NCBI RefSeq assembly: GCF_945859685.1
Contig: NC_079149.1
Span: forward strand, 138,424,153 to 138,488,152
Direction of reading: 5' to 3'
Length of the DNA stretch: 64,000 bases
From: Eupeodes corollae
Taxonomy: Eukaryota; Arthropoda; Insecta; Diptera; Syrphidae
The notes below the pieces were generated by a model. The model was given only the letters and a program-made list of their open reading frames with translations, had not been told where the DNA came from and did not search any database. Position 1 is the stretch's first letter. The number at the start of each line of letters is the position of its first letter. Position numbers and translations under genes: made by a program. Shown here piece after piece: positions 24,301 to 36,118 of the stretch.

Positions 24301-26170
24301 TTAATTTAATTTACTGGTTTCTAAAAAATCCTATTTAAAGAAAAATTAAATTTTAAATAATTGCAACAAATCGAATTTGAAAATTTAAGACAAAACACAC
24401 AATATTATATTTATATAATAATTGTATTTTGAATTTTCAATTTCATTGGTATTAAAAAAAAAACAACCAAATTCGCATTATTAAATGTGGTTGTTTCATT
24501 ATAATTTAAATGTGGTTGATATTATCATATCGTATGTGTTCTAATCATCATGACAGTTACTTTTTCCTATAGTATCTATAAAATGCAAATGAAATGTGGT
24601 AAAATTTACATAATGGAAAAATAATGAATTATCATTTATAAATAAATACACTAATTAAATTCTAATAGTTAAATTCAATGCAAATGTTTTCGACAGTTTT
24701 TAAACTTTCAGCGCCATCAATAACTGATTATATTTACATACGTTCGTCGCCGTTGTCCTTCTATGAAATAAACAAGTATTTAATTTAAAATATTCGTTTA
24801 CCTATAGTTTTTAAGCATTCCTTTAAAATAAATAAGTAAAATAAAAAAACGCGTTTTTGGAATAAGAGATATTTTAGAATAGGGTGCCACTTATAACTTT
24901 GCTAAGGAAGTATTCTTACATTCTTTAAACATTGACGAATTAACTTTTTTATTTCTTTGTTTTACAGGTAAGGGTGATCCTGGCAAAATGTGGTTTTTAC
25001 TAACGAGAATATCCAAAAAATCGATTAAAATAAATTAATTGCATTAAAATCATATTCTTTCGCCTGAATTCGATGCTTCCTAACGATGATGGAAGGAAAA
25101 AACGAACACAACAATTTTAATTTCATGCAATAGATATGAGTTTAAAACAATACTACACAAAGTATTTTGTTGTTGTTAGTCCCTAAGGACTACGGTATAA
25201 TCAGAACAAGAAACCATAAAAAAAGATTGATGACTTTAAGACGAAGCAAAACAGCCATTCGCTCCTTCCATCAAGGATATTCCCTTATTCGCGGTCACAA
25301 AACAGAACAAAATAAAAGCGCAAGCAATTTGGCAATGCAATCTAACCAACCATAACAGTTAAATATAACAAGAAGAAGAAGAAAAAGAAGAAGCTGAGAA
25401 GAACAACACAGAAAAACGAAGAAGAAAAATGAAACTTAATGCATTTTTCCTCTGACGGGACACTTCTATTTATTTCACCTTTTCCACTCTCAGTCGAAGG
25501 ATTCTCTGTTTAAAATGAAATGAATTTTTAATGCATCCATTTGTTTGGCTGAGGTAAAAATGTGGACTTAGATATATGGAAGGATACTTCTTTTGGACTC
25601 GTTTCCTTGCAGGTTGTTCTAATGGTGGTGTGAAGCTTTGCTCTGTGCAGGTGCTCGTTCTGGTTCTGGTCCTGGTGGTGCTAGGTACTCTGCTGACTTA
25701 CTTCGCATTCCTTCCTCAGCCAGTCAGTTACGACTACGATGATGACGATGAACAAATAATATAAAGCGGAGAATCAGAAAGTTGCCGTAAGGAAAAAAGA
25801 ATGGAAAACGAAAACAACAGTCTTGCATTCTTGGCCAAGTTCATGCAACATTAATGCCATTAAGGGCGTTAAGACAATAGAAAAATGAGAACCCTTTATT
25901 TTGCGGCACCTGTTGGATGTTTATGCAGATTGTGTGCTTTGGTTTTATGGGACCAGAAAAAAGAAGAACTATATGTGAGTATAGGTGCAGTGTCACACTG
26001 AGTCCGGTTAATGCCCGGATGACGTTTTGATGACATATACTAAAATTAAAATTTTATTTTTCTTTTTTTAAAAGTTGAGTTCTTTTTCATTTGCAACACA
26101 AAAATTTAGACAAAATAGGAGTACGAGTATATTTAATTCATATAAGATTTAGTTGAACTTAATAATGGCC
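24301..26170. other. mostly AT-rich sequence, no element recognised
   Basis: Nothing recognised in the AT-rich left part. The 25160-25990 part is less AT-rich and includes a purine GAA/AAG tract at 25370-25430. No mobile-element signature was seen there. Confidence 0.35.
25576..25764 (+). CDS. possible 62-residue small membrane protein frame
   Basis: The frame encodes a short N-terminus (MEGYFFWTRFLAG), a strongly hydrophobic stretch (VQVLVLVLVLVVLGTLLTYF, roughly residues 24-43) and an acidic tail (YDYDDDDEQII). The layout is that of a single-pass membrane peptide. The hydrophobic part is encoded by a simple CTGGT/CTCGT-like repeat, which produces such a peptide by chance. No family is recognised and no neighbouring exon is identified. 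Confidence 0.15.
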   Translation: MEGYFFWTRFLAGCSNGGVKLCSVQVLVLVLVLVVLGTLLTYFAFLPQPVSYDYDDDDEQII

Positions 26171-26175
26171 TTTGG

Positions 26176-26270
26176 TAAACATTTGGTCCTTCGAGCCGGA
26201 TGTATATAGTTCACGTGAGATAAAGAAAGTTTTTAATTTAAGTAGGGACATTTCCCATCTAATTACTTAA
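26176..26270. repeat. direct repeat, left copy, flanking a mariner relic
   Basis: A core ACATTTGGTCCTTCGAGCC followed by GGATG and TATAGTTCA recurs at 26884-26985. Weaker similarity runs on for about 90 bases (TTTCCCATCTAATTA here against TTTCCTCATCTTATTA). The core resembles, from memory only, a leader motif of BEL/Pao LTR elements; no other BEL/Pao part was seen. Confidence 0.6.
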
Positions 26271-26800
26271 CCCCGGCCAAGTATGAAGTTTGTCCATTTC
26301 GTTTAAAGAATTTTCTCCTTCTTTCTATTTTTTCAACACGTCCTTTATTTTTAAAGTAGAATAAAACGGAAACAATTTTTTTTAAAGTGACATACAATTT
26401 AGTCGAATTTATTCGAATGTCCAATAAATTTATCATTATTATTAAAATATAATTTGTGGCATATGACTGAATGTCTGGTTCAAACGTAGTCTCAGGTGGA
26501 AGTTCAATTTGTCGATGATTTTTTTTTTTCAACATTTGTGGCCGAATATCGGCAATAACGGAGCAAATATTGTCCCAAACTAGCGACTTCACATACCCGC
26601 ACAAAAAACAGTCAAATAAATTTGCATCGCACGTTATTAGAGCCCAATTCACGGGTCCGTAAAGTTTTCTTCAACTGTGATGAATAGTGACACAAGCTCT
26701 GTGGCATTTTGTTGTCTTGTTAAAACCATAGATCTTGCACATCATATTTGTTCAATTGATGAACGGAGAAGTCACTGATTATGGTATTATCTGACCATTA
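26263..26800 (-). pseudogene. mariner-type transposase relic, minus strand
   Basis: A minus-strand frame (26652-26263) reads NWALITCDANLFDCFLCGYV followed by KSLVWDNICSVIADIRPQML. This corresponds to the third-Asp region and C-terminus of mariner-type transposases (usual CDLTPLDFFLWGYVKS). Upstream, about 26800-26660, further weak matches (QDNKMPQ-like, then HRACVTIHHS) represent the region of the second Asp in broken frames. Its 3' end (ATGCCACAAATTATATTTTA near 26460) resembles that of the plus-strand relic near 38877. It lies between two direct repeats. Confidence 0.65.
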
Positions 26801-26883
26801 TCTTTATTAAAGTAGTACTGACCCATTACTAAGCTAACCCTTAAAGCACACGAAACAGTCTAACAACCGTTTCCTGACCTTTA

Positions 26884-26985
26884 CTCAACATTTGGTCCTT
26901 CGAGCCGGATGAATATAGTTCATGAAAAAATTAGAGAGATTATTATTGAGGTTGTAGAATTTCCTCATCTTATTATAAAATTGAC
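26884..26985. repeat. direct repeat, right copy, flanking a mariner relic
   Basis: Partner of 26176-26270. The core is nearly identical (GGATGAATATAGTTCA against GGATGTATATAGTTCA). Confidence 0.6.
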
Positions 26986-26989
26986 CAAA

Positions 26990-28150
26990 GATTTCCTTTA
27001 ATTCATGTTTGTTCCTAAGACGACCCAATTCACGACATTTTGTTTACCTCATCGTTAAGCCAGAATTGTTTTATTAAAAACGTATGCATATGGTTACTTT
27101 GTTGAATCGGTCTTCCATTATACAAATACGTAGATATTAATGGATAAGGTTAGTAAACAACTATAAATTATTCACCTCTAAGGGTAACAATGATAAATTT
27201 ATGGTCAAAGCAATTACAATAGAACAAGCAGGTAAATAGTGTAATTAATTGCTTTGCTGTATATGCGGTTATTTTAATAAACACTGCAACAACAACCACA
27301 ATATTTGGTGCATCACATAGCCTTTACCATAACAACACTCACCACAAACGATTCAGTTTACTCATCAGACCTTAAATAAACTTGATTTATTTATTTGATG
27401 AAGGGTTTAAAATAAAAGGAGCCGATCCTTTCCACATTGGATTTGATATCCTTCTCCACATAATGTGTTATAAGATATTTGGGAGTTAAAAAGTAATGCC
27501 AAATTCTACAGAAAGAAAACATGAAATGCATAAATTTCCCATACTGTCAGAAAAAGGCACGTTTTGGCAATTTTATTTTATTATTAACAAAAATGATTCC
27601 TCTGGGCAAAATTAAGTCAGTATAACACAAAGCACTGAAAATAAAAAGGAGTAATTTTTGCTGTGAAAATTACAACATGAACCAAAAAAATCCAAGAATA
27701 TTTTTTCAATACTGTAGAATGCGAACCAACGGAGGAAAATATATACGATGGGAAATTATTTTCAACTACACGCACTTCTTACGCACAAATTATAATTTTA
27801 TGATACACAACAAACATTATAGGGATTACCATATTTTTATGAAATTTTTGGGCTCTGTAGGTTAACCATGGTAAGGTTGATGTCTGAAAAAAAGAGTCTT
27901 TCGGATTTAGATGAACATTATTTGTTTTCCTCTTTGAGCATATTAAAATAAGAAATGTATTTTAAGGATAATCTGATTTCACGCGTTATTTCCAGAACAA
28001 CATTATATTCAGTTTTATCACTTGGAATGAAAATATTATTTACATTAATGCCATATGGCATTATTTTTACAGGAATTTTATTTATTTTATGTGTGTACCT
28101 ACGTTATTTTGCATGGATAAACCTTTTGAAGATTTGGGGTTCTTATAATT
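26990..28150. other. AT-rich sequence, nothing recognised
   Basis: No domain or terminal repeat. A 62-codon frame at 27677-27865 has no recognisable feature. Confidence 0.35.
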
Positions 28151-28156
28151 TAGTAA

Positions 28157-28350
28157 GATTTTGCAAAGGGTATTTTTTAAGTTGGCAACACTATTTTTTA
28201 ACTGGCAGCCATTTTTTCAACTGTCAAATGTCAGCTTTGATATTTCAATTCATAAATAGACCGACGTCTGAACAACGCTACAAAATTTTGCGAATTTATT
28301 TTGAAAATCCTGGTTCAGTTCGAAATACGTATTGTGTTAATTTTCTTTAG
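28157..28350 (+). pseudogene. 5' end of a mariner-type element
   Basis: Begins with TGCAAAGGGTATTTTTTAAG and TTGGCAACACTATTTTTTAA, resembling the start of the element at 11843 (AAAAGGGTGATTTTG, TTGGCAACACTGG). The first transposase codons follow: TSEQRYKILRIYFENPGSVR and NTYC, the start of the N-terminal helix-turn-helix. It breaks off at a stop near 28350. The open frame 27955-28350 joins this piece to unrelated upstream T-rich DNA and is not a gene. Confidence 0.65.
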
Positions 28351-28359
28351 CAAAAAATG

Positions 28360-29590
28360 TTCCAAAATCTTTTGGGTGTTATGACGTTGCTTAAGTTTTA
28401 GCGTTACGACATTGAAAGTTTGTTTTTGTTCCTTAAATTATTTTATGATTTTTGTTTTAAGTCGTTGGGTTATAACACATCAGAAACGATAGAAATTATT
28501 ATTGTCCTTATGCCAAAAATAAATGTCACAAAGCCCAAACAATTTCCCAAAACCCAAAATTGAAAAATTTTAAAATTCTTTTAGGCAAATTGACAACTAA
28601 CAATTTAGGCATTCTTTTATTTAAGATTCATTTGGGAGTTACGCCATTCGTTTTGGTTCGTATGGCGATTTTTGCTAACTTTTTGGGTTTTGTAACCAAT
28701 TTTGGACTTAATAATATTTTACGATTTGGGCGTTAAGTTAGTGCGTGCTTGGAAATAAAACCAACTTTCAAAATTTACCTTATTGCACTTTACAAAACAC
28801 TTTACTCTCTAACAAAATGAAATAACACCAAACCGTTTTGAGAAATAAGACCAACTTACTTTTACGGTAAGGTATCCAACCCCCCTTCTTGGGCACACTA
28901 TAGAATTTGGAGTAGTTAGGACGTTGAAAGTATTCAAAGTTTTTTTTTTACATTAATGATAAAACTCGCCAGTTTTGTTTAAGTGTAATAAAAATTGTTT
29001 AAAAATTGGCTTTTTTAACATTTTACAAAATTGAAATAAGGGCAACTTTTGAAAACTGGTCGTATTTAACTTTGCTTTATTTCACGGCATGGCGAAAAAA
29101 TCTAACGCTTTGTAAGAGCTTTGGTTTTACAAAAGACAGCGCAAGATGTCACAGTTAATTTCAAGTTACGAGCTTACGGGTCAAGAAATTGCCTTCAAAA
29201 TCGCGTGAGTAAACACTGCTTCATAGTCTACGTCGAAATGACCGAGATTGACCACTTGGAGTAAAATATTCGCCACGTTATTAGCGATATACTACCAATA
29301 TTTTTGTAAAGAGTTATCGAAAATTGGACCCCCCTATTTTTTTTTTTGAATAGGCCAAATTTTTTATTTAAGGGGCTTCGAAAAGTATGGAAGTAATAAT
29401 TTGTACTTAAGATGTTTTTTTGACGAGATTTTCGGAACCTTAACACGGTCGAAGTGAAGAAGTTTTTTTTCAATTTAATTGAAAGTTAACAACAATGTTT
29501 TGCAGATTTTCTAGAGATTTTCAAACGAACAATGTTAAGATTTAAGTAGGGTTTATTCATATAAGAAAAACCATTTTTCAAAAAATGTGT
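28360..29590. other. no recognisable coding; possible unclassified repeat
   Basis: Contains similar phrases AAATAAAACCAACTT (near 28755) and AAATAAGACCAACTTACTT (near 28844), but no element boundaries were found. Confidence 0.3.
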
Positions 29591-29599
29591 CCATATATG

Positions 29600-31290
29600 A
29601 AGAACGTTCTTAATTTTCATATTTTTTTCGTAAAGTTTTCGATGTACATTTTAATATGGCAATTTTGAGATTATAATCAAACATGATATTACGATAATAG
29701 CAAAGTCAAAAAAAGTGTGTCCCGCGATTCCGTCTGGTTTTTTTGTCTGTCTGTCCAAGCTCCTACAGCTTAAAACAATGAGTCGATTGAGTTCAAACTT
29801 GGAAGTCAAGGTTTTGAGCAGACGAACAATTTTTTGGGTCAAAAACGAAAATTCGAATTTTCTCAAAAACACCGATAGTTTTTTTTTAATTTTCTTTAAA
29901 ATTTTATTTCTTAACTTTACTTCTTTTAATAAGAAAATTTATTTTTGTATTGCTCCAGAAAGGTACCGCTCATAGAACCGTTATTTCGTTTTTCAATTTT
30001 CAATTTTCTCAGCAACTTATGAACCGATTTCAATATTTTTTTTGGAATAAGCTCTTATATTGCTTTGACAATCTTTGATTATCAAAAGTGCAATTTTGTA
30101 TTGTTTGAATGTTTAAAAAAGTATTGAATTTTTTTCTTCAAAATTCTATATCTCAAAAACGGGTCAACATTTTTTTACGAAATTCAAATGCAGAGCGTAT
30201 ATTTACAATCACTAAACAACTTCATACCAAAAATATTTGAAGAACAAAATTGTATATATACAAAATTAATTTAAAAAAAAGAGTTTTTTAATTTATAAAA
30301 TGGCATTTAAATTTTTGAAGAAAAACTTATTTTTCAGGGAAAATTTTGAATCTTAAATTAGTTTTTTCTTTAAATTATTTTACATGTACTAAATGTAATT
30401 TGTTTAACCAACAATCAATTTTGAAGTGGCTATCAAGAAGTATTAGTTTGGTACCTTTGCATATATTATTTTCAAATATCATTTTTTAAGAATAAGGGCC
30501 AGAAAGAGTATATGAATTTTCTATTAGAATAACTTGTTCAACGCATATACATTTTACCTATATGGGTATTACTTACAACCTTTACAACTAATGCTTTAGT
30601 GTCATTTCTTAACTAAAATAGAAAACGCACAAGTGCCTGACTGTAAACAACACATGAATAGCAATTTCTTGTACCTGTTCGTATGCTTGTTTTTTTTTTT
30701 TAACTTTAACGAGCAAATTAAACTGAACTTAATAACTCCATGTTTAAGTTGAACGTTTGATATAAAAAAGAATGTGATTGTACTGTAGTAAGCACCTTCT
30801 ACCACCAATAACATTCCTTCATTATTATCATAAAACATGTCTTTATTAATTTATCTATCTGCATAAAACTGAGAACGCCAATGAACTATTCTTTATTCGT
30901 CTTAGACACCTGCCTAACTACACAACCAATAGGCGGTCGCTTTTCAATTTAAACATACATGTTCTGCCTCTTTCTTATCTTCAGATAATTTATTTTCCAT
31001 CCTAGTTCTTCTAATATGAAATTAAAATAAAGCTTTCCAAAGGAAAAAGCTTTGAACGAAATAGTTGAATACACAAACAATTGTTTTCCTTAAGTATGCT
31101 TACAAGTACCTTTTCATCTTCGAGGAGAAATGTCCTAGGATGAGTTGTGTCTTTTTTGACAAATCAAGTGTCATTTGTATCTTTAAACTTATTGTACAGG
31201 TATAATTTTAAATCTTATGTAGGTACTTTTTTAAACAAAACTCTTTGCATACAGTAGCAAGTTCGTGCGATCCCGTCGTGCATTTTAATT
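29600..31290 (+). repeat. repeat A, left copy (inverted partner at 39205-41500)
   Basis: Matches the reverse complement of 39205-41500 in collinear order. TCAAACATGATATTACGAT (29675) pairs with 41377-41396. CCCGCGATTCCGTC (29721) pairs with 41339-41352. The GGTACCGCTCATAGAACCGT block (29962) pairs with about 41026-41045. The CCTATTGGTTGTGTAG block of the right copy (about 39997) pairs with CTACACAACCAATAGG near 30918. GCAAGTTCGTGCGATCCC (31257) pairs with about 39230. It carries no recognisable protein. A GTCTGTCTGTCC motif is present near 29744. The type is unknown: a large non-autonomous element or an old segmental duplication. Confidence 0.8.
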
Positions 31291-31610
31291 TGGTTAGTTT
31301 AAGTCCTTTTTTAAGCTCATATTAAAGTCGTTATCAGTTAGTGAAATATTTTGGTTAAAAAAAACACACTTCTTGCCAAATTTTTTATATTTCCTTAAAT
31401 TGTTTTTATTTACAAATATGAAAAAACATTTTAACTAGCCAAGAGGTATTTTCTTGAATATAAGTGTTGCACGAATTTAATTTAAATTGAAAACCTCCAC
31501 AAGCCAAAAAAAAACCACACGATAATTTCTTCCTGAAAGTTCCCATTTCATTTAAACTCAAAATTAATTTACATTGTTACTTTCTTTTGTTTAATTTATA
31601 AATACACATA
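31291..31610. other. spacer between repeats A and B
   Basis: AT-rich, with no counterpart found near the right-hand copies of A or B. Confidence 0.4.
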
Positions 31611-31614
31611 ATAT

Positions 31615-34300
31615 AAAATAAATATAAAAATATCCATATGATATTTTTTTTTCAGAATTAATTTAAAAATTTAACCTTATTCCAATGTGCCCGGTGCTGA
31701 AGTAAACATCCTTTGTTTCATATATGGTTTCCGGCTGATCAACTTTCTGCATGTTGAATGCTGCTGATCATAGCCGATTGAAGACTGTTGATTTAATTTG
31801 TATTCAATAAACTTATTTTGAATACGAATTAAAATAAATAAGGTTTAAATAAAAGAATATTGAAAAAGATACGGGGGTAAAAATTAAAAGAAAATCTGTC
31901 ACCACAAACGTAATTTCGACGTCTTTCAGGAAAAAAGCTTAATCGGAAAAAGCGCTGAGAGAAAATGTATACAAATTATTTGCAAGGATATCAACAGGAT
32001 GGGGATTTGGACGTGTGTATATATTTATTTATAAATATTGATGATTATCCTCACATGAGTATTAATAGTTTTCACTCAAACAAATATTTTTAGGAACAAA
32101 AAGTTTGTATTTACTTTGTAAGGAGATAAGCCTTTTTGCTTTTCACTGCTGTATTCCAGATATTTAAGGACAGTACCAGGCATAAAAATCAAAGTAAATT
32201 AAATAAGAAGAAGTAAAAAACCAACAAGCCGGATTTCTTTATTCACATTTCAAACATTAAAGTTTTATTGGAAAAACACTCGCACCCCAAACAAAAAGTA
32301 TGGCATTTTAATTTATTAATTTTTCTGTCAGATTTAAGGAAAGTCATGAAATATAAAATAATACTTTGAAGACTTTTACAGCCTTCAGCTGCAAATTTTA
32401 TTTCTTGACATAATTTTAATTAAAATCAAAAAGTATATAAAACCTTAGCAAAAATGCCGACACAAATGATTTGTCATTATTAAGAGTTTCATTTTGTTTT
32501 TCATGAAAACTTTAAAAAAAATTTCACCACCAAACCAAAATAAAAAGCAATAAATTTCAATTCCAATAACATGTTGCCTATACGAACATTCAAAAATATG
32601 AAATTGAAAAAATTAAAGGAATAAATTTAATTTATAAGGCAAGGTATTAATTTGTTACGAAAATAGCGAGAGTGAGAATTACTTTGGGAAATGGCGGGAA
32701 GCGGTAAGGAAATGTATAATAAAATGTAGATTTTTTTTACCAAATAAGCACCTTACACCTGATGACGAAAAAATGGTTTTGTAAGAAAGATTTGTCTTCA
32801 TCAATTCGAAAGACTCATCTTTATCGTGGGGCTGCAACGTCGGTGATAACATCCTTCTCTTCTTTTTTCAGTTAATTTTCTTACCCGCTTGCGACGAAGG
32901 ATGCGGCTAAAAACTCTTGGAGATCTGACCATTGTGCTGCAGAAGTCCAACACTGATAATATTAACATCAGCTTTACAAGATGCAGCAGGAACCGGATCA
33001 CTTTGCAATAATTCACTCATATAACTTAAATCATTTACATTCGGATGAGTGTGATAATGATGGGATGGATGATGATATTTTAGAAACATCAAAGATTGTC
33101 GAAAATCGCTTAGAAGTTAAAACTGTTTCAGCTTTTAATAAAATTTAAAAAAAATAATTAATTAAAAGACATTACTATATTATTATCAACAAAACTTGAA
33201 AAATATTCATCTAAAGAACAATGGTAGGTATTTATTGTTGTACTTTCAATAAAAGTCTTGAATTGATATCGTTGTTATTTATTTCTTTATTATTTATTTA
33301 ATGACATTAAACTAAAAGCAATTTTTATTCTACCAACAAATTCAATGTTTGTCTATTTTTCCATCAGATTATAAAATAATATAAAAGTACTATTTGATAC
33401 CTTTTAGTTTTTTTTCTCATCCCTGGTCATCCATTGTTTCTTTCCAGAATTAATCTTGCTTAATCTCTAACAAAAATAGCAAAACTAGGCTCCACCCTTT
33501 TACAACTGTGAATTTAGTTTCTGTTGTTACTTCTTATCTTTTTTGCTTCAGACTCAGCCATTTTAAAAAATAAAACTGTAAGCCCCAAAGAAAGGAGGAA
33601 ACGAACGAAAGCAAAACAAATTAGGAAAAAAGCTATGAACGACACGAGCTTGCTAAAAACTCTGAGCGCCTGGTGCATAAAAGAGAACTCAATTGAGAAA
33701 ATGTATGCTTTCGCCAGCAAATTCTTCTTCTTCCCCTCCACTCTTGATACTGATGATCATCTCTTGTTTTGTTGGGTACATATATCGTTATGTGATCTTT
33801 CATTCAACAACAACAAATATGAAAACAAAAAATTACCAGTGGGAAAAATTAACCGTTTAAGGAGGGCGGAGCCTAGTTTGTCTTCCATTCTTTTATGAGA
33901 TTAACTAATACATACAAGCATGTTGAGTGCACAAGAATATCAAAGAAGCAACAAAATGTGGATACACCTGTTTGAACTCATGAGCGCCTGTTACATGAAA
34001 AGAAATTCTATATAAAATCTATTGATCACGACCAACAACAAAAAACTCCAACGAAAAAAGATGATTTTAGGAGGGGCATTCGGGCGATGGTGCTTTTTGT
34101 TAGTTTTAAGCAAATAGAACATGAAACCAGCCACCTACTCTGTCAGCATGAGAGCCTGGTGTATTAAGACGAATTTTATCACGTGGATGTTTTTGTATTC
34201 CTCCTTTTTTGTCGTCACTGTTTAATTGTTTGAGGAATTATCATTGGGATTTGGAAATACAGAACAGCACATTTCAAATTTGACATCTTCAATAAGAGGA
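31615..34300 (+). repeat. repeat B, left copy (inverted partner at 45120-47810)
   Basis: Collinear with the reverse complement of 45120-47810. CAATGTGCCCGGTGCTGAAG (31684) pairs with about 47745. CGCACCCCAAACAAAAAGTA (32281) pairs with about 47190. GCAGCAGGAACCGGATCACT (32983) pairs with about 46637. CACCAGGCTCTCATGCTG (read on minus, near 34150) pairs with 45246-45260. One segment keeps a similar peptide in both copies when read on this copy's plus strand: CYENSESENYFGKWREAVRK here and CYGNSENEKSFEKWQEALRK there. It may therefore derive from a coding element, perhaps with a short DNA-binding domain, but I cannot name it. It contains an inverted-repeat element at 33482-33879. Confidence 0.8.
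33482..33879. mobile_element. MITE-like inverted-repeat element inside repeat B
   Basis: The left tip AAACTAGGCTCCACCCTTTT pairs with the reverse complement of the right tip, AAACTAGGCTCCGCCCTCCT. Homology continues inward for about 35 bases (AACTGTGAATTTAG against AACGGTTAATTTTT). A corresponding, more degraded structure sits in the right B copy (about 45369-45783). Being in both copies, it is either part of repeat B or was inserted before B duplicated. Overlapping open frames on both strands (33524-33898 plus, 33741-33514 minus) show no domain. Confidence 0.6.
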
Positions 34301-34309
34301 GACATTTTT

Positions 34310-35490
34310 TCTTCAAGAAATTAATTTTATTATTCCCAATTATGTATTTTTATTCAGTTTCATTGTTTTTATTTTGTTTTAATAATAACATAGTCATAAT
34401 AACAATTGAATTATTAAAATTTTATAACGAGTCATTTTTCTATATAATATTATTTTGTTTATTTAATACTTATGTATGTATATTTGTAAATTTTATATAA
34501 GATGATATTTTTATAGCTTTTATTTTTGCTGATCGTTTTTTATAGTTAAATTTAAAGTTTATTTGTACATGTATCAAGAATCAAAACAGAAATATAAATA
34601 ATTTTCAACAGAAATAAAAAAAGTTATGCACTTATATTTTATACATGGATTTCTTTGCTTGTTTACATTCAAATTTCTTTTTCTCAAGTACCGATTGAAA
34701 AATTACTAGTTTTCAAGACAAAACTACTTAATGTCGTCAAAGCCAGTGACATGATGTTAATATCTTGAGTAACATTTCGGTCCTTTATGACATACGGGTC
34801 ATTTTATTTGAATCATATACACTGCGGATCTGAATGATAAGCCTCTGGGGTAATGAAAATTGTGTAATGATCTATACTTGATCTTGAGATTATAAAATTT
34901 CAGCGGAGCGGTATTATGGTTCTTTCTGACAAATTGATGTGAGGGTTTGTTGTGCAAGGCAGTTATTGTATTATTTATAGTTTTTCAGTGGACGTCTTCT
35001 GAAATTAGGTTGGTTTTTGGATGCTGCAAGAAGAATCAATTAAATTCATCGATAAGGATAAACTGAATCCAATAATTCTTACATAAACTGCCATTGGTTG
35101 AAAATTCAGAGAGACAAGATTGCCAATTTCCATATCGACATCATAGCTCATTAGAATATTGCCGCCACGATTAAAGATCTCCCAACGTCACTTGAGCACT
35201 ACCATATCCAATAAAGTTGTAATCTTGAAAAATAAGGAAGAAATGTTGATCGATTTTTTAGAAAGTTCAAAAAAACATGACTACTTTTAACTCACCGCAA
35301 ATAACAAATTTTATGTTGCAAGCTCTTGACGAATTTTGGGCTGTGTTTCTAAATGTTTGAGAACTTAGAGGATTTCTATACAGTTCCGAGTGGGTTTTTC
35401 CAATCATCTCTGCCTGAGACTTGCCTGAGAGATTGTAGAAACCACGTTTTCAATAAGGCCTGATTTTATTATCTGAAAAGAGAAAAAGAA
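34310..35490. other. AT-rich sequence, nothing recognised
   Basis: No domain or terminal repeat found. Weak similarity to DNA beyond the right B copy may exist but could not be confirmed. Confidence 0.3.
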
Positions 35491-35498
35491 AAAAAAAC

Positions 35499-35771
35499 CA
35501 GTGAAACGGAAATTCTCAAAGTCAAGCCGATTAAATTCTTAATAAGCTACAGTCTTTTGCATATTCCAAGATGTACCTATTTCTCAATTGTACACCCAAC
35601 CACTTTCAAATTATTCTGAAAGTCTTTCAAAACAATCAGTGAAACAGAAATAGTCAAAGTTAAACTGATCTGACTCTTATTAAACTACAGTCTTTTAAAA
35701 ATTCTAAGATGTACAAATTACTCTGTTGTAATTGTAACCACTTCCCTATTATTTTAAAAGTCTTTCAAAAA
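35499..35771. repeat. tandem duplication, two units of about 138 bp
   Basis: Unit 1 is 35499-35636 and unit 2 is 35637-35771. Shared landmarks in order are CAGTGAAAC, TCAAAGT, CTACAGTCTTTT, AAGATGTAC, AACCACTT and AAAGTCTTTCAAAA. Differences are scattered, so the duplication is old. Confidence 0.85.
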
Positions 35772-36115
35772 GTCACAAGAAGTCATGAACAATCGTTAGA
35801 TTATCAAATTCATACACGACACGACCAATTTCTGGTGTTAGAAGATACGGAATATGATTAGAAGGTTCTCTGGTAGGAAAGTTATTGGATGCTCTTTAAT
35901 TCAACTTTTTTTAAATTATAACTTGTAGAAAAAACACAATTAGTCTTATTTGATTAAAAAACTGTCTAAAAAGAATCGAAATTAACAGGTGTTTCTTCAG
36001 AAGATATAATTTGTGACATGTTTACCCTTAAAATACTTGCAGTTCTTTTAATATCACCATCATTTGGTTTCAGACGCGAACGTGGACGCTTTTGTTCACA
36101 TAATATGCATGCATA
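35772..36115. other. no recognisable feature
   Basis: AT-rich DNA between the tandem duplication and the less AT-rich patch. Confidence 0.35.
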
Positions 36116-36118
36116 ACA

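Noticed and set aside
26263..26652. 129-codon minus-strand frame as an intact gene
   Set aside because: Only the first third resembles a mariner C-terminus; the rest lies downstream of the normal stop region and the N-terminal half is missing.
27955..28350. 131-codon open frame as a host membrane protein
   Set aside because: The last third is the start of a mariner-type transposase and the hydrophobic first part lies in T-rich DNA outside the element; the frame is a chance fusion.
33514..33898. Overlapping open frames on both strands as genes
   Set aside because: They lie within an inverted-repeat element, are not kept open in the paired copy at 45.4-45.8 kb, and show no domain.
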